64,000 nucleotides of DNA from Dyella_A sp049445995. Its GTDB lineage: Bacteria > Pseudomonadota > Gammaproteobacteria > Xanthomonadales > Rhodanobacteraceae. The notes beneath the pieces were generated by a model that did not search any database, was not told where the DNA came from, and was given only the letters and a program-made list of their open reading frames with translations. Each line of letters starts with the position of its first letter. The first letter of the stretch is position 1. Location of the stretch: contig NZ_JBMSDZ010000012.1 in the NCBI RefSeq assembly GCF_049445995.1, forward strand, positions 50,730-114,729, written 5' to 3'. Below, piece after piece: positions 7,513-15,555 of the stretch. The position numbers were made by a program, and so were the translations under genes.

Positions 7513-8721
7513 TTATACCCGGGCGAACACCAGGCTGGCGTTGGTGCCGCCGAAGCCGAAGCTGTTGGACATCACGGTGTCGAGGCGCGCCTCGCGGCTG
7601 GCGCGCAGGATCGGAAAGCCTTCGGCGCGCGGGTCGAGCGCGTCGATGTGGGCCGATCCCGCCATGAAGCCATCGCGCATCATCAGCAGGCTGTAGATCG
7701 CCTCGTGCACGCTGGCGGCGCCCAGCGCATGCCCGGTCAGCGCCTTGGTCGACGACAGTGGCGGCATCGCCTCCCCGAACACCTCGCGCACGGCATGCAG
7801 CTCGACGATGTCGCCCAGCGGCGTGGCGGTGCCGTGGGTGTTGAGGTAGTCGACCGGCCGCGCGACGCCGGCCAGCGCCATCTTCATGCAGCGCACGGCA
7901 CCCTCGCCGCTCGGCGCGACCATGTCGCAGCCGTCGGAGGTGACGCCGTAGCCCACCAGCTCGGCGTGGATGTGCGCGCCGCGCGCCCGCGCGTGGTCGT
8001 AGTCCTCCAGCACCAGCATGCCGCCGCCGCCGGCGATGACGAAGCCGTCGCGCTGCGCGTCGTACGGTCGCGAAGCGACCGCGGGAACGTCGTTGCGATG
8101 GCTGGCGAGCGCGCCCATCGCGTCGAACTGCGCGGTCATGCCCCAGTGCTCTTCCTCGCCGCCGCCGGCGAACACCACGTCCTGCGCACCGTGCCGGATC
8201 AGGTCCGCCGCCGCACCGATGCAGTGCGCCGACGTGGCGCAGGCGGCGGCGATCGAGTAGCTCAGGCCGAGGATGCCGAACGCGGTGGCCAGCGACGCGG
8301 AGACCGTGGAGCACATCGTGCGCGGCACCATGTACGGACCGACGCGGCGCACGCCCTTGTCGCGCAGCAGGTCGGCGGTCTCGATCTGCCACTGCGCCGA
8401 ACCGCCGCCGGAACCGGCGACCACGCCGGTACGCGGGTGGCGCACCTGTTCGTCGCACAGGCCGGCATCGCCGATCGCCGCGCGCATCGCCACATAGGCA
8501 TAGGCTGCCGCATTCCCCATGAAGCGGCGCAGCTTGCGGTCGATCGCCGCGTCCAGGTCGAGCTGCGGCACGCCGGCCACCTGGCTGCGCAGGCCGCGCG
8601 CGGCGTACTCGGGCATCGCGCGGATGCCGCTCTTCAGATCCTGCAGCGCGCGCGCCACGGTATCGGCCACGTTGCCCAGGCACGAGACGATGCCGAGTCC
8701 GGTGACCACCACGCGGCGCAT
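7513..8721 (-). CDS. fabB: 3-oxoacyl-ACP synthase I (KAS I)
   Basis: FabB elongates cis-3-decenoyl-ACP and is essential for anaerobic unsaturated fatty acid synthesis. The 402-residue protein has the thiolase fold, with the nucleophile Cys in SIAAACATSAH and the two active-site histidines in NTHGTATPLGD and TGHALGAAS, then the terminal NSFGFGGTNAS. The ATG overlaps the fabA stop (ATGA), so translation is coupled. Length and motifs fit FabB/FabF; FabB is preferred because of the fabA partner. The operon seems to be controlled by an Fnr-type palindrome upstream of fabA, which would tie desaturase-free membrane lipid synthesis to low oxygen. Confidence 0.9.
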   Translation of the reverse strand: MRRVVVTGLGIVSCLGNVADTVARALQDLKSGIRAMPEYAARGLRSQVAGVPQLDLDAAIDRKLRRFMGNAAAYAYVAMRAAIGDAGLCDEQVRHPRTGVVAGSGGGSAQWQIETADLLRDKGVRRVGPYMVPRTMCSTVSASLATAFGILGLSYSIAAACATSAHCIGAAADLIRHGAQDVVFAGGGEEEHWGMTAQFDAMGALASHRNDVPAVASRPYDAQRDGFVIAGGGGMLVLEDYDHARARGAHIHAELVGYGVTSDGCDMVAPSGEGAVRCMKMALAGVARPVDYLNTHGTATPLGDIVELHAVREVFGEAMPPLSSTKALTGHALGAASVHEAIYSLLMMRDGFMAGSAHIDALDPRAEGFPILRASREARLDTVMSNSFGFGGTNASLVFARV

Positions 8722-9236
8722 CAGAAGCCCTCCGTGGACCGGAACAGGCCCACGCGCATGTCGGCAGCCACGTAGATCAGGCGGTCGTCGACGAAGGTCT
8801 TGCCGTCGGCCACCACCAGCGCCAGCTTGCCGCGCATCACGCGGCGCACGTCGACCTCGTAGCGCACCCGCTTCGCGCTCGGCAGCACCTGGCCGGAGAA
8901 CTTCACCTGTCCCACGCCCAGCGCCCGGCCGCGGCCGGGCTCGCCCAGCCATGGCAGGAAGAAGCCGGACAGCTGCCACATCGCATCGAGCCCGAGGCAG
9001 CCCGGCATCACCGGGTCACCGTCGAAGTGGCAGCCGAAGAACCACAGCGCCGGGTGGATGTCGAGCTCGGCGCGCAGCACGCCCTTGCCGTGCGCGCCGC
9101 CGTGGTCGTCGACGTGGGTGATGCGGTCGAACATCAGCATCGGCGGCGAGGGCAGGCGGGCATTGCCGGGGCCGAACAGCTCACCGCGGGCACAGGCCAG
9201 CAGTTGCTCCCGGTCGAACGAGGAAGGACGTGTCAT
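8721..9236 (-). CDS. fabA: 3-hydroxyacyl-ACP dehydratase/isomerase
   Basis: FabA dehydrates 3-hydroxydecanoyl-ACP and isomerises the trans-2 product to cis-3-decenoyl-ACP, the branch point to unsaturated fatty acids. The 171 residues begin MTRPSSFDREQLLACARGEL and show the hot-dog fold motifs LPSPPMLMFDRI, WFFGCHFDGDPVMPGCLGLD (catalytic His in the first part, Asp in GLD) and KFSGQVLP. The start at 9236 is chosen by alignment to E. coli FabA; an in-frame ATG at 9371 would add unrelated residues over the regulatory box. A consensus Fnr site lies 62 bp upstream. fabB overlaps downstream. Confidence 0.92.
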   Translation of the reverse strand: MTRPSSFDREQLLACARGELFGPGNARLPSPPMLMFDRITHVDDHGGAHGKGVLRAELDIHPALWFFGCHFDGDPVMPGCLGLDAMWQLSGFFLPWLGEPGRGRALGVGQVKFSGQVLPSAKRVRYEVDVRRVMRGKLALVVADGKTFVDDRLIYVAADMRVGLFRSTEGF

Positions 9237-9291
9237 GGGAAAGGCTTCAGTGGAGGAGCGAACAGTCTGGATGGCCGCCGGGGCGGCGGCC

Positions 9292-9305
9292 TTGATGCGC
9301 ATCAA
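9292..9305. promoter_or_regulatory. Consensus Fnr box upstream of fabA-fabB
   Basis: TTGAT-GCGC-ATCAA is a perfect match to the Fnr consensus and fully palindromic. The centre (9298.5) is 62 bp before the fabA ATG. It is the strongest such site in the window. Confidence 0.82.
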
Positions 9306-9367
9306 GCGCAGCGCGGCTGGGGGTGCGCATGGGCCACGGGCCGTGGCCCCGACCGCCTCTGACCGGG

Positions 9368-10804
9368 TCATGCGGCCACGGTCGCGTCGCGCCGCCAGTG
9401 CGCGCCCAGGCTGTCGGTGCGGCGCAGGGCGGCCAGCAGCACGGCTTCGCCCAGTCGTGCCTGCCAGCCGTGCCAGGCCGCGCAGGTGCGCAGGGCGTCA
9501 CGCAGGGTGGTGGCGTCGCGCCGGGGGCCGGCCGCCGTCCACAACAGCTGGCGCAGGGCTGCCAATGTCCCGGCATCCAGTGCCGGCCCACGCTCGATCC
9601 AGCGAGCCGTACCCTGCCCGCGCAACGGCCCCGCCAACGTGGCCAGTCGCGTGCCCAGCCTGCGCCCGCAGGCCACGCCTTCGAGCAGCGAATTGCTGGC
9701 GAGCCGGTTGGCGCCATGCACGCCGTTGCAGGCCACCTCGCCCACCGCGTGCAGGCCGGGTATGCCGGTATCGCCATCCAGGCCGGTGGCCAGCCCGCCC
9801 ATGTGGAAGTGAGCCGCGGGCGTCACGGGGATGGATCCGGTGCGCGGATCGATGCCGTGTGCCAGACAGGCGGCGAGCACGCCGGGAAACCGCTGCGGCC
9901 AGTCGGTGACGGCGGTGGCGTCGAGCCAGGCGCCGCCCTCACGGCAGGCCTGCCATACGCGCCGTGCGACCACGTCGCGCGGTGCGAGATCGCCCAGCGG
10001 GTGCAGATCCTTCATCAGCGGGTGTCCGTGCACGTCGTGCAGGCGTGCACCGGCACCACGCAATGCTTCGGTGATCAGCGGCAGGTTTTGCCGGCCGGGC
10101 AGATCGAGCGCGGTCGGATGGAACTGCATGAATTCCAGGTCGCGCGCCGCGGCACCGGCGGCCAGGCCCAGCGCCAGGCCCGCACCGTCCGCGCCGGGCG
10201 GGTTGCTGGTGCGGCCGAACAGGCTGCCGATGCCACCGGTGGCGAGCACGACATGCGCCGCGTCGTGGGTTTCCCCGCGGCCGCGTTCGTCGCGGGTGAG
10301 CAGGCCGACCACGTGGCCGTCGCGCCAGCGCAGCGCATCGACATCCACGCCACCGCGCCACTGGATGTGCGTGGCACGCTGTGCCTGCGCGCGCAGGGCC
10401 TGCATCAGGGCCGCGCCGGTGCCGTCGCCGCCGGCGTGCACGATGCGCGCCGCGCCGTGCCCGCCTTCGCGGCCCAGTTGCAGGCGGCCGTCCGCGTCGC
10501 GATCGAACGCCACGCCCTGCGCGGCGAGCCAGGCCACGGTGCGCGGCGCTTCGTCGGTGAGGCAGCGCACGGCGGCCTCGTCGTTGTGGTGCGCTCCGGC
10601 GACCAGCGTGTCGTGCGCGTGCGCCGCCGGGCCGTCGGCCGCGTCCACGGCCGCGGCGATGCCCCCCTGCGCCAGTGCGCTGGCGCTGCCGCAGCCATCG
10701 TGCGCGCGGCACAGCAGGCGCACCGGCCGGGGCGCGGCGGCGAGCGCGGTGGCCAGCCCGGCGACGCCCGCGCCGACGATCAGCACCGGTGCCTCCGCGC
10801 GCAT
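9368..10804 (-). CDS. nadB: L-aspartate oxidase
   Basis: NadB is a flavoprotein that oxidises L-aspartate to iminoaspartate, the first step of de novo NAD synthesis; it can pass electrons to fumarate when O2 is absent. The 478 residues begin with an FAD-binding GAGVAGLATALA fingerprint. They carry the succinate-dehydrogenase-like signatures ALAQGGIAAAV and HPTAL and the C-terminal FAD motif GANRLASNSLLEG. It is somewhat shorter than E. coli NadB (about 540), mainly in the C-terminal helical region. Its ATG overlaps the nadA stop (TGATG). It is the last gene of a run of five overlapping or tightly spaced minus-strand genes starting at 14179. Confidence 0.9.
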   Translation of the reverse strand: MRAEAPVLIVGAGVAGLATALAAAPRPVRLLCRAHDGCGSASALAQGGIAAAVDAADGPAAHAHDTLVAGAHHNDEAAVRCLTDEAPRTVAWLAAQGVAFDRDADGRLQLGREGGHGAARIVHAGGDGTGAALMQALRAQAQRATHIQWRGGVDVDALRWRDGHVVGLLTRDERGRGETHDAAHVVLATGGIGSLFGRTSNPPGADGAGLALGLAAGAAARDLEFMQFHPTALDLPGRQNLPLITEALRGAGARLHDVHGHPLMKDLHPLGDLAPRDVVARRVWQACREGGAWLDATAVTDWPQRFPGVLAACLAHGIDPRTGSIPVTPAAHFHMGGLATGLDGDTGIPGLHAVGEVACNGVHGANRLASNSLLEGVACGRRLGTRLATLAGPLRGQGTARWIERGPALDAGTLAALRQLLWTAAGPRRDATTLRDALRTCAAWHGWQARLGEAVLLAALRRTDSLGAHWRRDATVAA

Positions 10805-11829
10805 CACGCGGCCTCGTGCCGGCCCACTGCCAACATGCGCTCCAGCGCGTGACGGGCCCGCGCGGCGACGTCGGCGGGCACCTCGACCGCGTGCTGCGTC
10901 CCGCGCAATGCGGCGTGGATGGCAGGCAGCGTGATGCGTTGCATGTGCGGGCACAGGTTGCAGGGCTTGATGAACTGGGTCGCCGGGAAGCGCATGCGCA
11001 GGTTGTCGGCCATCGAGCATTCGGTGATCAGCGCCACGCGCTCGGGCTGCTCGCGCTCCAGCCAGCGACCCATGGCGCTGGTCGAACCCACGAAATCGGC
11101 CTCGGCCAGCACCTCGGGCGGGCATTCGGGATGCGCCACCAGCTTGGCGCCGAAGCGCTCGCGCGCATGGCGTGCCTCCTGCGCGGTGAACTTCTCGTGC
11201 ACCTCGCACTGGCCGTGCCACAGGATCAGCCGTACCTGCGTCTGCGTGGCCACATGACTGCCCAGATAGCGGTCGGGCAGGAAGATCACCTGCGCGCTGC
11301 CCATCGCCTCGACCACCTGCACGGCGTTGGCGGAGGTGCAGCAGGCATCGGACTCGGCCTTCACGGCGGCGGAGGTGTTGACGTAGCTGACGACCGGCAC
11401 GCCCGGGTATTGCGCACGCAGGGCGCGCACGTCGGCGGCGGTGATCGAGGACGCCAGCGAGCAGCCGGCCTGCGGATCGGGGATCAGCACGGTCTTCCGC
11501 GGCGCGAGGATCTTGGCGCTCTCGGCCATGAAATGGACGCCGCACAGCACGATCAGGCTGGCCGCGCAGTCGGCCGCGGCCTGCGCCAGCGCCAGCGAGT
11601 CGCCGGTGATGTCGGCCACGCCGTGGAAGATCTCCGGCGACTGGTAGCTGTGCGCCATGATCACCGCGCCCCGCTCACGCTTGAGCGCGTTGATGGCGTC
11701 GATCCACGGCAGGTGCAGGGGCAATTCCAGGCAGGGAACGAGGGGTTCCAGCCGCTCGATCAGCGCGGCGTACTCGTGTTCCAGGCCGTCGCGCCAGGCG
11801 GGCGCGGTGGCAACGGTTCGGGCAGACAT
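10804..11829 (-). CDS. nadA: Quinolinate synthase
   Basis: NadA condenses iminoaspartate with dihydroxyacetone phosphate to quinolinate, using an oxygen-labile [4Fe-4S] cluster. The 341 residues contain the three expected cluster cysteines in VLCGVHFMAE, the ACCTSANA region and KPCNLCPHM, plus the substrate motifs AHSYQ and PDRYLG. The ATG at 11829 follows the CM-UbiT stop by 14 nt. The family needs the NadB product, and nadB is directly downstream. Placing the O2-sensitive pair in the anaerobic operon fits its chemistry. Confidence 0.92.
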   Translation of the reverse strand: MSARTVATAPAWRDGLEHEYAALIERLEPLVPCLELPLHLPWIDAINALKRERGAVIMAHSYQSPEIFHGVADITGDSLALAQAAADCAASLIVLCGVHFMAESAKILAPRKTVLIPDPQAGCSLASSITAADVRALRAQYPGVPVVSYVNTSAAVKAESDACCTSANAVQVVEAMGSAQVIFLPDRYLGSHVATQTQVRLILWHGQCEVHEKFTAQEARHARERFGAKLVAHPECPPEVLAEADFVGSTSAMGRWLEREQPERVALITECSMADNLRMRFPATQFIKPCNLCPHMQRITLPAIHAALRGTQHAVEVPADVAARARHALERMLAVGRHEAA

Positions 11830-11843
11830 GACGATCCTTGCGG

Positions 11844-12686
11844 TCAGGCGGCGTTGCGCCGTGCGTCGCGTGCCGCACGGGCCAGCCGCGCCCCGCGGTT
11901 GAGCGCGATGCGCAGTCCGAGCGGCACCTGCTCCCACGGCAGCCGATCGAGCAGGTTGCGCGCGGTGAGGCCCAGTTCGGTATCGCCGGTGAGGACCAAC
12001 GCACGCTGGAAGAACAGCGTGTCGGCGTCTTCCAGCCGGCTGGCCAGCAACAGCAGGTCGGTGGCGCTGCCGCGCACGCAGGCTTCGGCGCCGCCGCCGA
12101 CAGTCGCCAGGCGCCCTTCGCGCAGGGTGAGTACCCAGTGCAGCCCCAGGTCGGTGACCTCGATCCCGAGCCGGCGTCCGGCCATGAAGTCGAGCGCATG
12201 GTCCGCCAGCGGGGCGGCCAGCACGCTGGCCATCGCCCGTTCCAGCATGGCGTTCTGCCAGCGCCGGGGGACGACCCGCAACAGCGGCGCGAGGCGCCGG
12301 GGCGGGGGCAGCAGGCGCAGCATGGGTGTGGCGCGTTCGCGATCGATCGAAGGGTTCATGCCGCCGAGCATGCCTGCTTGTGCACGGTTGCCGCGTTGAT
12401 CCAGGTCAGCCGCCATGCCCTGCTGCACGCAGGCGTCGGCGATCGCCAGGTCGAGCAGGCGGGCTGCGGTGGCTGTCGGCACGCCCAGTTTCCGCGCCAG
12501 CACATCGGCGCGCTGGCGCACCGCCCGCTCGCGCGCCGGGTCACGCATCGGCAAGCCGGCGCGGGGCTTGAGCCATGCCACGCTGCGGACCAGCTGCCGG
12601 CGCATGGCGAGCATGACCAGCAGGCTGTCGTCGACGGCATCGATGGCGTGACGGGCGTGCGACAGGGCAAGGCGTTCAGGCAGCAT
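11844..12686 (-). CDS. ubiT: Chorismate mutase (AroQ)-UbiT (SCP2) fusion
   Basis: One open frame of 280 residues joins two domains. Residues 1-90 are an AroQ chorismate mutase. R12, R29, K40, D49, R52, E53 and Q89 align, each shifted by one, with the catalytic residues of the E. coli P-protein mutase (11, 28, 39, 48, 51, 52, 88); only its Ser84 is replaced (A85). Residues 110-280 are an SCP2 lipid-binding domain ending with the UbiT hallmark GDTELGLTARNLLD. UbiT is an accessory factor for UbiU-UbiV. The ATG at 12686 overlaps the stop of the preceding gene. An internal ATG at 12359 starts the UbiT part alone and has its own Fnr-type box, so two products are possible. Confidence 0.8.
   Translation of the reverse strand: MLPERLALSHARHAIDAVDDSLLVMLAMRRQLVRSVAWLKPRAGLPMRDPARERAVRQRADVLARKLGVPTATAARLLDLAIADACVQQGMAADLDQRGNRAQAGMLGGMNPSIDRERATPMLRLLPPPRRLAPLLRVVPRRWQNAMLERAMASVLAAPLADHALDFMAGRRLGIEVTDLGLHWVLTLREGRLATVGGGAEACVRGSATDLLLLASRLEDADTLFFQRALVLTGDTELGLTARNLLDRLPWEQVPLGLRIALNRGARLARAARDARRNAA
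12396..12409. promoter_or_regulatory. Fnr/Dnr-type box inside the CM-UbiT frame
   Basis: TTGAT-CCAG-GTCAG lies in the coding region linking the mutase and UbiT domains. Its centre is 43.5 bp upstream of the internal ATG at 12359 (minus strand), so it could drive UbiT alone with almost no leader. Confidence 0.6.
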
Positions 12687-13959
12687 CGACGGATTCCCCA
12701 GCGCAATCCGTGGTGGTGACCGGGGACCCCGCGCGGTGCAGAAAACCGCGCGCTGCGCGCAGTGATCCGGCGAGGGTGAACCCGTGCAGCGCCCATGCTG
12801 CCACCTGCGCGGCGCCGGCCAGCCGTGCCAGTTCCGGCCGTGGCCACAGCACGGCGACAAGCAGCAGCGCGGCCGCGCCGCCCTGCACGGCCAGCACCTG
12901 ACGCTTGCGGCGCTCTTCCAGCAGCCGCTGCACGCCCGGGATCCGCGTGCCTCGTGGAACCCGGCGGCGCAGGTCGATCCAGACGATGAACGGCACGATC
13001 TCCAGCGCCATCGAACCGACCAGCAGGGGCCATCCGATACCCAGCGCCAGTGTGCCGGCCAGCATCCCCGCGCCACCCGCCAGCGCGATCGTGGCCGCCG
13101 CCAGGGCCAGCAGGCCGAGCCGCCAGTGCTGGTACAGCGCGTGCCGCCGCTCCCGCGCGATCGGCCATTGCAGGGCGAGCGCGGCCAGCACGAACGCGCC
13201 GCCGCCCGCCGCGACTGTCACCGGCCAGGCGATGCCGCCAGGCCGGTGCAGGTGCCAGGCACCGGCCAGCGGAAGCGCCAGTGCCACGCCGGCCAGCCAG
13301 GTCGCCTGCAGCGGTGCCGCGACCCGGCCGGTGCCCTGGAACATCGGCAGCACCACCCGCGCCACCGCGGCCAGCAGCAGGGTCATCCAGCCCAGCACGC
13401 CGAACCCGGCGTGCACGTCCACGATGGCGAGCGGCCACGGACGATGGCCGGCACGCAGCCAGGCCAGCAGCCCCCCGGCCAGGGCGGTCGCCATGCCGTA
13501 GCCCAGCGCGATGCCGAGCCCGGCGCGCAGCAGCCGCTCACCCGCGGCCATGACGAGACCGGGCAGGGTCACCGCGCCCAGCCACAGGAAGGCCAGCGGC
13601 AGCAGTACGCCCGCCGTGGCCAGCGCCACGCGGTCGCCGCGGTGCAGCCCGACCACCAGCAGCAGCGCGCCGAGATTCCACGCGGCGTGCAGCCACGGCG
13701 TCTGGCGCACGCCGCGCAGGCGCGTACCCGCGGCGGCCGGCAGGAACTGCAGCAGGCTGCCGAACATCGCGTTGCCCAGCACGCCGAGCGTCCATACGTG
13801 CACCAGCGCCAGCGTGTCCGGATGCCAGCGCACGCGCAGGGCCGCATCGGCATCCACCATCAGCAGCAGGCCGCCGACCATGCCCCAGCACGGCATGGCC
13901 AGCAGGAAGCGCAGCGGCAGCATGGCTGCCGGCGCCTGCTCAAGCCGCAGCTTGGTCAT
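12676..13959 (-). CDS. NnrS-like polytopic membrane protein
   Basis: The 427-residue protein has about 12 predicted membrane helices and recalls NnrS and the heme-copper oxidase core. It has repeated helix-borne histidines (HPDTLALVHVWTLGVLGNAM, DVHAGFGVLGWM) at places where such proteins bind haem. NnrS proteins relieve nitrosative stress and are common beside denitrification genes. It lacks the PHR entry and the TQGHSGR exit motif seen in the other NnrS here (19991-21235), so it is a separate subfamily of unknown function. The ATG overlaps the DUF2249 stop upstream and its own stop overlaps the next ATG, giving translational coupling on both sides. Confidence 0.6.
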   Translation of the reverse strand: MTKLRLEQAPAAMLPLRFLLAMPCWGMVGGLLLMVDADAALRVRWHPDTLALVHVWTLGVLGNAMFGSLLQFLPAAAGTRLRGVRQTPWLHAAWNLGALLLVVGLHRGDRVALATAGVLLPLAFLWLGAVTLPGLVMAAGERLLRAGLGIALGYGMATALAGGLLAWLRAGHRPWPLAIVDVHAGFGVLGWMTLLLAAVARVVLPMFQGTGRVAAPLQATWLAGVALALPLAGAWHLHRPGGIAWPVTVAAGGGAFVLAALALQWPIARERRHALYQHWRLGLLALAAATIALAGGAGMLAGTLALGIGWPLLVGSMALEIVPFIVWIDLRRRVPRGTRIPGVQRLLEERRKRQVLAVQGGAAALLLVAVLWPRPELARLAGAAQVAAWALHGFTLAGSLRAARGFLHRAGSPVTTTDCAGESVDAA

Positions 13960-14179
13960 CGCGCGGATGGCGGATGCGCACCCGCACGCTGCCGTCGGCC
14001 GCGGGCGCTTCCGGTTCGGCGTCGAAGCCGAGCATGGCCAGCTCCAGCAGCAGCGGACGCGGCAACCGCGGCGCCACGATCGTCAGCGTGGCGCCCGGCG
14101 CCAGTTCGGCGGCAGCGGCCAGCGCATGCAGCATGGGTTCGGGCGCGGGGAGATGGCGCAGGTCGAGTTCGTCGGGCAT
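13940..14179 (-). CDS. DUF2249 (TusA-like fold) small protein
   Basis: This 79-residue protein begins MPDELDLRHLPAPEPM and fits DUF2249, a small alpha/beta family of the TusA-like fold, frequently encoded with NO-related membrane proteins and hemerythrins; its biochemical role is unknown. The conserved LDLR..PAPEP start fixes the ATG, because an in-frame extension to 14260 would place coding sequence across the Fnr-type box. It is the first gene of the overlapping minus-strand run DUF2249, NnrS-like, CM-UbiT, nadA, nadB. It has no cysteine, unlike catalytic TusA. Confidence 0.7.
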   Translation of the reverse strand: MPDELDLRHLPAPEPMLHALAAAAELAPGATLTIVAPRLPRPLLLELAMLGFDAEPEAPAADGSVRVRIRHPRDDQAAA

Positions 14180-14213
14180 GGCGCCATTGCAGCGCAGGTG
14201 GCGCGGCGCGGCA

Positions 14214-14227
14214 CTGATCCAGGTCAG
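14214..14227. promoter_or_regulatory. Fnr/Dnr-type box upstream of the DUF2249-NnrS-ubiT-nadAB run
   Basis: CTGAT-CCAG-GTCAG; centre 14220.5. The ATG at 14179 lies exactly where +1 would be for a class II (-41.5) site, and TGCAAT occupies 14191-14186, the -12 to -7 position. This predicts a leaderless transcript. Confidence 0.65.
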
Positions 14228-14269
14228 CCGTGCCAGCCGCCGATGGAAGCGCGTCGGCACGCGCGGTCT

Positions 14270-15421
14270 TCAATGCACAGGCGCAAAGCCGAGTGCGCCG
14301 AGCAGCGCCAGTTCGTTCGCCGGCAGGTGCGCGGCGAGCCGCTGCGCGTGCGCCAGTTCGACCGTGGCGAACTCGCGGCGCAGCGGATACTGCTTGCGCA
14401 GCCGGTCGAACGCCGCGGCGCGGGCATCCTCGTCGGCCTCCAGGGTGGCGCGCAGGGCCGCGTCGTCGTCGGCAATGCGCCAGGTCGCGCGGACCAGGTC
14501 CAGCGCGCGGCGCGGCGCCAATTGCGCGATGTCCAGCACGCACCGGGCGGTGGCGGGTACCAGGGCATCCAGCGTCGCCGCCGGCGCCCGGCCGAGAAAG
14601 GCGCAGAACGCCTCGTACAGCATCCAGGTACCGCGCAGTCTGCCGTCGTAGGAGTAGCCGGCGATGTGCGGCGTGGCCAGGTCGACCCGCGCGGCGAGCC
14701 GGCGATCCAGCCGCGGCTCGCCTTCCCACACGTCGAGTACCGCGTGCAGGTCGTTGCGCCGCTGTAGCGCCGCCAGCAGCGCGGCGTTGTCCACCACCGC
14801 CCCGCGCGCGGTGTTGATGAGGATCGCGCCGGGCTTCAGCCGCGCCAGGAACGCGGCATCGGCGAGGTGCCGGGTCGGGTGCGCGCCGTCGCACACCAGC
14901 GGGGTGTGGAAACTGACGATGTCGCAGCCGGCGATCGCATCCAGGTCGACCAGCCCGGTCCGGCCTCCGTCGGCCAGCGGCGGGTCGCAGCCGAGCACCT
15001 CCAGCCCCATCGCCAGCAGGCGGGTTCTCAGCCGCGAGCCGACGTTGCCCAGCCCGACGATGCCGGCGCGCCTGCCCGACAGCGGCAAGCCGTGGCGGTC
15101 GGCCAGTTCCAGCAGCGCGCTGCTGACGTAGTCCACCACGGACATCGCGTTGCAGCCCGGCGCACTGGCGAAGGCGATGCCCCGGGCGCGCAGCCAGTCG
15201 ACATCCACGTGATCGGTGCCGATGGTGGCGGTACCGACGAAGCGCACGCGCGAGCCGGCAAGCAGCGATGGGTCGACACGGGTGACCGAGCGCACCAGCA
15301 GCACGTCCGCGTCGCGAACGTCGCCGGGCGAGAGACCGCGACCGGGCCGCGTGACCACCTCGCCGAAGTCGGCGAACAGTTCGCGTGCCAGCGGCATGTT
15401 TTCGTCGACCAGGATCTTCAT
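14270..15421 (-). CDS. pdxB: Erythronate-4-phosphate dehydrogenase
   Basis: PdxB oxidises 4-phosphoerythronate in the DXP-dependent route to pyridoxal phosphate. The 383 residues start MKILVDENMPLARELF, as usual for PdxB. They show the NAD-binding GLGNVGSRL motif, the D-isomer dehydrogenase NTARGAVVDN segment, the catalytic His in TPHIAGYS, and the C-terminal dimerisation domain of about 100 residues that separates PdxB from other 2-hydroxyacid dehydrogenases. An in-frame ATG 126 nt upstream lies in the palindromic repeat region and is rejected as start. The gene stands alone between two palindromic signals and has no obvious Fnr-type site. Confidence 0.92.
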   Translation of the reverse strand: MKILVDENMPLARELFADFGEVVTRPGRGLSPGDVRDADVLLVRSVTRVDPSLLAGSRVRFVGTATIGTDHVDVDWLRARGIAFASAPGCNAMSVVDYVSSALLELADRHGLPLSGRRAGIVGLGNVGSRLRTRLLAMGLEVLGCDPPLADGGRTGLVDLDAIAGCDIVSFHTPLVCDGAHPTRHLADAAFLARLKPGAILINTARGAVVDNAALLAALQRRNDLHAVLDVWEGEPRLDRRLAARVDLATPHIAGYSYDGRLRGTWMLYEAFCAFLGRAPAATLDALVPATARCVLDIAQLAPRRALDLVRATWRIADDDAALRATLEADEDARAAAFDRLRKQYPLRREFATVELAHAQRLAAHLPANELALLGALGFAPVH

Positions 15422-15479
15422 CGCGCACCGTGCTGTGGCCGTATCGGCGTGCGCCATGATAGGTGCAGGCAACACCGCA

Positions 15480-15555
15480 CCAGGAGCGTGGGCCGTAGAA
15501 GCCATTCGGGCTGCAAAGCCCTCCGCCGTGACGTTTCTACGGCCCACGCTCCTGG
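15480..15555. repeat. Long palindrome with 21-bp perfect arms
   Basis: The arms at 15480-15500 and 15535-15555 are exact inverted repeats. The 34-bp loop holds a small GGGCT..AGCCC hairpin. The arm includes CCGTAGAA, recalling GTAG-type REPs, but the sequence differs from the three BIMEs. Its right arm supplies the stop codon of the next minus-strand gene. Confidence 0.85.

Noticed and set aside
9237..9371. Longer FabA starting at ATG 9371
   Set aside because: The extra residues do not match FabA and would cover the Fnr palindrome.
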